Positions 55,760 through 57,830 of a stretch of DNA of 57,830 bases are shown here, in pieces; position 1 is the first letter of the stretch; each line of letters opens with the position of its first letter. The notes below the pieces were generated by a model. That model was not told where the DNA came from. It saw only the letters and a program-made list of their open reading frames with translations, and did no database searches. This DNA comes from Pseudomonadota bacterium. Lineage in GTDB: Bacteria > Myxococcota_A > UBA9042. The stretch is from assembly GCA_005792545.1 (NCBI GenBank), contig SXRM01000156.1, positions 1 to 57,830 of the forward strand, written 5' to 3'. Position numbers and translations under genes: made by a program.

Positions 55760-57099
55760 GGCTGGATCGCGGTGCTTGGGACGCGGTGGCAGACGCGCTT
55801 CTGTCGGCGGCTGCGCCGGGCGAGTTCTTGACCGTGGAGCTCGCCGCCGAGTCGAGCCAGTTCGTGCGCTGTAGCGGCGCCAGAGTGCGGCAGTCCGGCA
55901 TCGTCGACGACGCCGACCTGCGGGTGACGTTGTACTTGCGCGGCGCCGATGGTGTGCGCCGTGCGACTCGGACGCAGACGCTGTGCGGCGAAGCGGCGAC
56001 GGACCGCGATCGGTGCACTGCGACCTTGCGAGCGTTGCGTGCCGAGGTGCCGCAGTTGCCTGTGGACCCGTTTGCGGAGCTTCCGGCGGGCGCGCAGACG
56101 AGCGTTGCGGAGACGCCCGGGCAGTTGCTGCGCCCGGACGAGGCGGTCGAGGCGCTGCTGGGACCGGCGAGCGACCTGGATCTCGCTGGGCTGTATGCGG
56201 CCGGCACGATGATGCGCGCTGTCGCGACTTCGGCTGGGGCGCGCCACTGGTTTTCCACCACCTCGTATACGCTGGACTATTCGCTGTACACCGACGGCCA
56301 GCGGGCGCTCAAGGGCACGTTGGCGGGGGCGCGGTGGGATGCGGCGGCGTGGCAGGCGCGGCTGGCCGATGGTCGGTCTCAGCTGCAGGCGCTGCGGCGG
56401 CCCGCTGTGCGCATCGGGCGCGGCGACCATCGGGCGTGGCTGGCACCGGCGGCGGTGGCGGATCTGGTGGCGATGTTTTCGTGGGACGCGGTCGGCGAGG
56501 CGTCGCTGCGGCAGGGTGTCAGTCCGTTGCGCGGCTTGCGCGAGGGCGACCGGGCGCTGTCGGCGCGGTTCTCGCTGGCCGAGGCATTCGACGGCGGGCA
56601 TGTGCCGCGCTTTGACGACCGTGGTGAGCTGGCCCCTGCACGCCACGACTTGATTGCGCAAGGTCGGCTGGTGGGGACGCTGGTCAATGCGCGCTCGGCC
56701 CGCGAGTACGGCTTGCCCTGTACGGGCGCCAACGCGCAGGAATCGTTGCGCGCGGCCGAAGTGGCCCCCGGCAGCCTGGATGACCGCGCAGTGCTAGGCC
56801 TGCTAGGCAACGGCTTGTGGCTATCGAACCTGCACTACCTGAACTGGAGCGACCAGCCCGCCGGCCGCATCACCGGCATGACCCGCTACGCGTGCTTTGA
56901 GGTGCGGGACGGCGAGCTCGTGGCGCCCATCGAGACGATGCGTTGGGACGACAGTCTGTTCTCGCTTTTTGGCGACGCGCTGACTGACCTGAGCGCGGCG
57001 GCGGTGTTCGTGCCGGAGACGGGCAGCTATGGCATGCGCCAGCCCGGCGGCTGCCGGGTCCCTGGGATGCTGGTGGCGGCGATGCGCATGACGCTGTGA
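55756..57099 (+). CDS. tldE: TldE/PmbA-like subunit
   Basis: The 447-residue product matches the PmbA/TldE half of the TldD/E protease: ARHWFSTTSYTLDYSLYTDG in the N-terminal beta domain, then AFDGGHVPRFDDRGELAPARHDLIAQGRLVGTLVN, and NLHYLNWSDQPAGRITGMTRYACFEVRDGE near the end. The zinc-binding HExxxH motif is absent, as expected for this non-catalytic partner. The GTG start overlaps the tldD stop. No peptide precursor gene is visible nearby. Confidence 0.85.
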   Translation: MRLDRGAWDAVADALLSAAAPGEFLTVELAAESSQFVRCSGARVRQSGIVDDADLRVTLYLRGADGVRRATRTQTLCGEAATDRDRCTATLRALRAEVPQLPVDPFAELPAGAQTSVAETPGQLLRPDEAVEALLGPASDLDLAGLYAAGTMMRAVATSAGARHWFSTTSYTLDYSLYTDGQRALKGTLAGARWDAAAWQARLADGRSQLQALRRPAVRIGRGDHRAWLAPAAVADLVAMFSWDAVGEASLRQGVSPLRGLREGDRALSARFSLAEAFDGGHVPRFDDRGELAPARHDLIAQGRLVGTLVNARSAREYGLPCTGANAQESLRAAEVAPGSLDDRAVLGLLGNGLWLSNLHYLNWSDQPAGRITGMTRYACFEVRDGELVAPIETMRWDDSLFSLFGDALTDLSAAAVFVPETGSYGMRQPGGCRVPGMLVAAMRMTL

Positions 57100-57141
57100 A
57101 TCCGGCGGGCGTCCGCTTTGGGTTGCCGGCGATGACCTGGT

Positions 57142-57531
57142 CTATTTCAGACGCTCCAGGACGCCGCGGCGCTTGACGATGTTCTTGTAGTCCCACTGGA
57201 TGTCGCGCGCTTTGGCGAGCCAGCGCCGCAGGTCCTGCTCGTCGATCTGGTCCGCGGCGGTGTACCTGGCCTCGGCCGCCTTGAACGTGCCTTCCGACCG
57301 CAAGCCCGGTTCGTCGAACGACTGGCCGCTCCAGAACAGTAACCGCACGCTTGCCTTGAGTCGGTCGTAGCCCACTACCGGATTGCCGTCGAGAAACCAC
57401 ACGGGATGGCCATGCCAGATCTTGCTGGTTGCTTCCGGGAGGCCTGACGTGATTGTTGCCTGCAGGCGCTCGCAGATTTCGCGGTCGCTGGTGGCGAGAG
57501 TGGCGTGGTAGCTGATGATGTCGTTTGCCAT
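57142..57531 (-). CDS. DUF1801 (YdhG-like) protein
   Basis: The 129-residue product fits the DUF1801 fold: an N-terminal helix (DREICERLQATITSGLPEATSKIWHG), HPVWFLDGNPVVGYDRLK, SVRLLFWSG, and a C-terminal helical section with WDYKNIVKRRGVLERLK. The family is cytosolic and functionally unassigned. The start MANDIISYHATL at 57531 is the natural family start. It converges with tldE, with 42 bases between stops. Confidence 0.8.
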   Translation of the reverse strand: MANDIISYHATLATSDREICERLQATITSGLPEATSKIWHGHPVWFLDGNPVVGYDRLKASVRLLFWSGQSFDEPGLRSEGTFKAAEARYTAADQIDEQDLRRWLAKARDIQWDYKNIVKRRGVLERLK

Positions 57532-57618
57532 TTTGGACGCCTCCGTGCGGTTGGGTTCGTTCGAACCCGTACGCGATGGTCTGGCGGCATTGCGTCAGCG
57601 TCAAGCGGGCGATCACGG

Positions 57619-57646
57619 ACCCCACCTTTGTTCAGACAGATGAAAT
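57619..57646 (+). promoter_or_regulatory. Conserved leader motif, copy 4
   Basis: ACCCCACCTTTGTTCAGACA then GATGAAAT. It has the same core as the other three copies. It lies about 130-160 bases upstream of the ATG at 57778 in the same orientation, which supports that ATG as a real start. The intervening DNA (57647-57777) holds no gene. Confidence 0.5.
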
Positions 57647-57777
57647 GGTAAGGTAATTTAGGTGGCACCGGGTCGGGGACGGGCCCAATGCGAGGTTTTT
57701 TCGGCCCGCCGCGCGGTTTTTCCGGCGCCCAACCGATCACCTGTTCGAGCGCACATTTCGTCGCGCCGGACTTGACC

Positions 57778-57830
57778 ATGGCCATCCGCTATTACCACCC
57801 TTCGCTCCTGTTCGAAGTCACCACGCGCAC
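57778..57830 (+). CDS. Partial gene, possible REP-associated tyrosine transposase
   Basis: The window ends 17 codons into a frame reading MAIRYYHPSLLFEVTTR. This resembles the first strand of Y1/REP-associated transposases (typically ...VxEVTSR or VTTRT). It is too short to be sure. A weak GGAC site lies upstream, and copy 4 of the leader motif precedes it. If correct, it could relate to the REP-like palindromes in this window. Confidence 0.35.
   Translation, partial: MAIRYYHPSLLFEVTTR

Overview
The window is GC-rich chromosomal DNA that most resembles a member of the Myxococcota (deltaproteobacterial lineage). The main pointers are lipoproteins with Ala/Asp-rich linkers and CDDGNxCTxDxC cysteine repeats, the 'CGNG...ECDDGNNxxGDGCS' myxobacterial cysteine-rich repeat, MopE-like 'CDGxDNDCNGxTDE' motifs, GTG/TTG starts, large hybrid kinases and a WD40-type Ser/Thr kinase. 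No rRNA, tRNA or CRISPR array was seen.

Region 1 (1-7 kb) is a patchwork of orphan and decaying genes. It holds a GRDP-like protein, an orphan helical protein next to a 21-bp tandem-repeat tract, an AAA-ATPase/PD-(D/E)XK fusion, relics of a HicB-like gene and a Uma2 nuclease gene, and an AAA_14/DUF4143 ATPase. Region 2 (7.1-14.7 kb) is a translationally coupled signalling operon. It encodes a receiver-kinase protein, a PilZ domain fused to a PhcB-like SAM methyltransferase, and a membrane HK-REC-HK hybrid kinase. A dCache-type adenylate cyclase gene with a clean terminator follows. The layout recalls the phcB/S/R quorum-sensing locus.

Region 3 (15-27.7 kb) carries a CARDB/cysteine-rich lipoprotein, an FHA-winged-helix regulator coupled to a Ser/Thr kinase with WD40 repeats, a second cysteine-rich lipoprotein, and an aminotransferase/glutamate-cysteine-ligase-like pair. 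Region 4 (27.7-37.1 kb, all minus strand) is a defence island: a type ISP restriction-modification enzyme, then an AAA-ATPase/TOPRIM pair starting 17 bases after it, then a Septu-like ATPase/HNH pair.

Region 5 (37-54 kb) is dominated by secreted and lipid-anchored proteins: a P-domain/fibrinogen-like protein, a 1,109-residue cysteine-repeat lipoprotein, an alpha/beta-hydrolase lipoprotein, and two adjacent minus-strand lipoproteins. It also holds a broken cysteine-rich lipoprotein gene, a decayed RloA/RloB-like pair and a second orphan helical gene with a 21-bp repeat tract. Region 6 (54.3-57.8 kb) has a TldD/TldE pair, a DUF1801 protein and, at the right edge, the start of a possible REP-associated transposase.

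Three non-coding patterns stand out. A 19-base core (CCTTTGTTCAGAYNNRTGA) lies about 130-175 bases upstream of four start codons in the same orientation. Degenerate 21-bp repeats anchored on GGGGT/GGGGC lie beside two distantly similar orphan genes. REP-like palindromes and a 54-bp dispersed repeat occur in several intergenic gaps.
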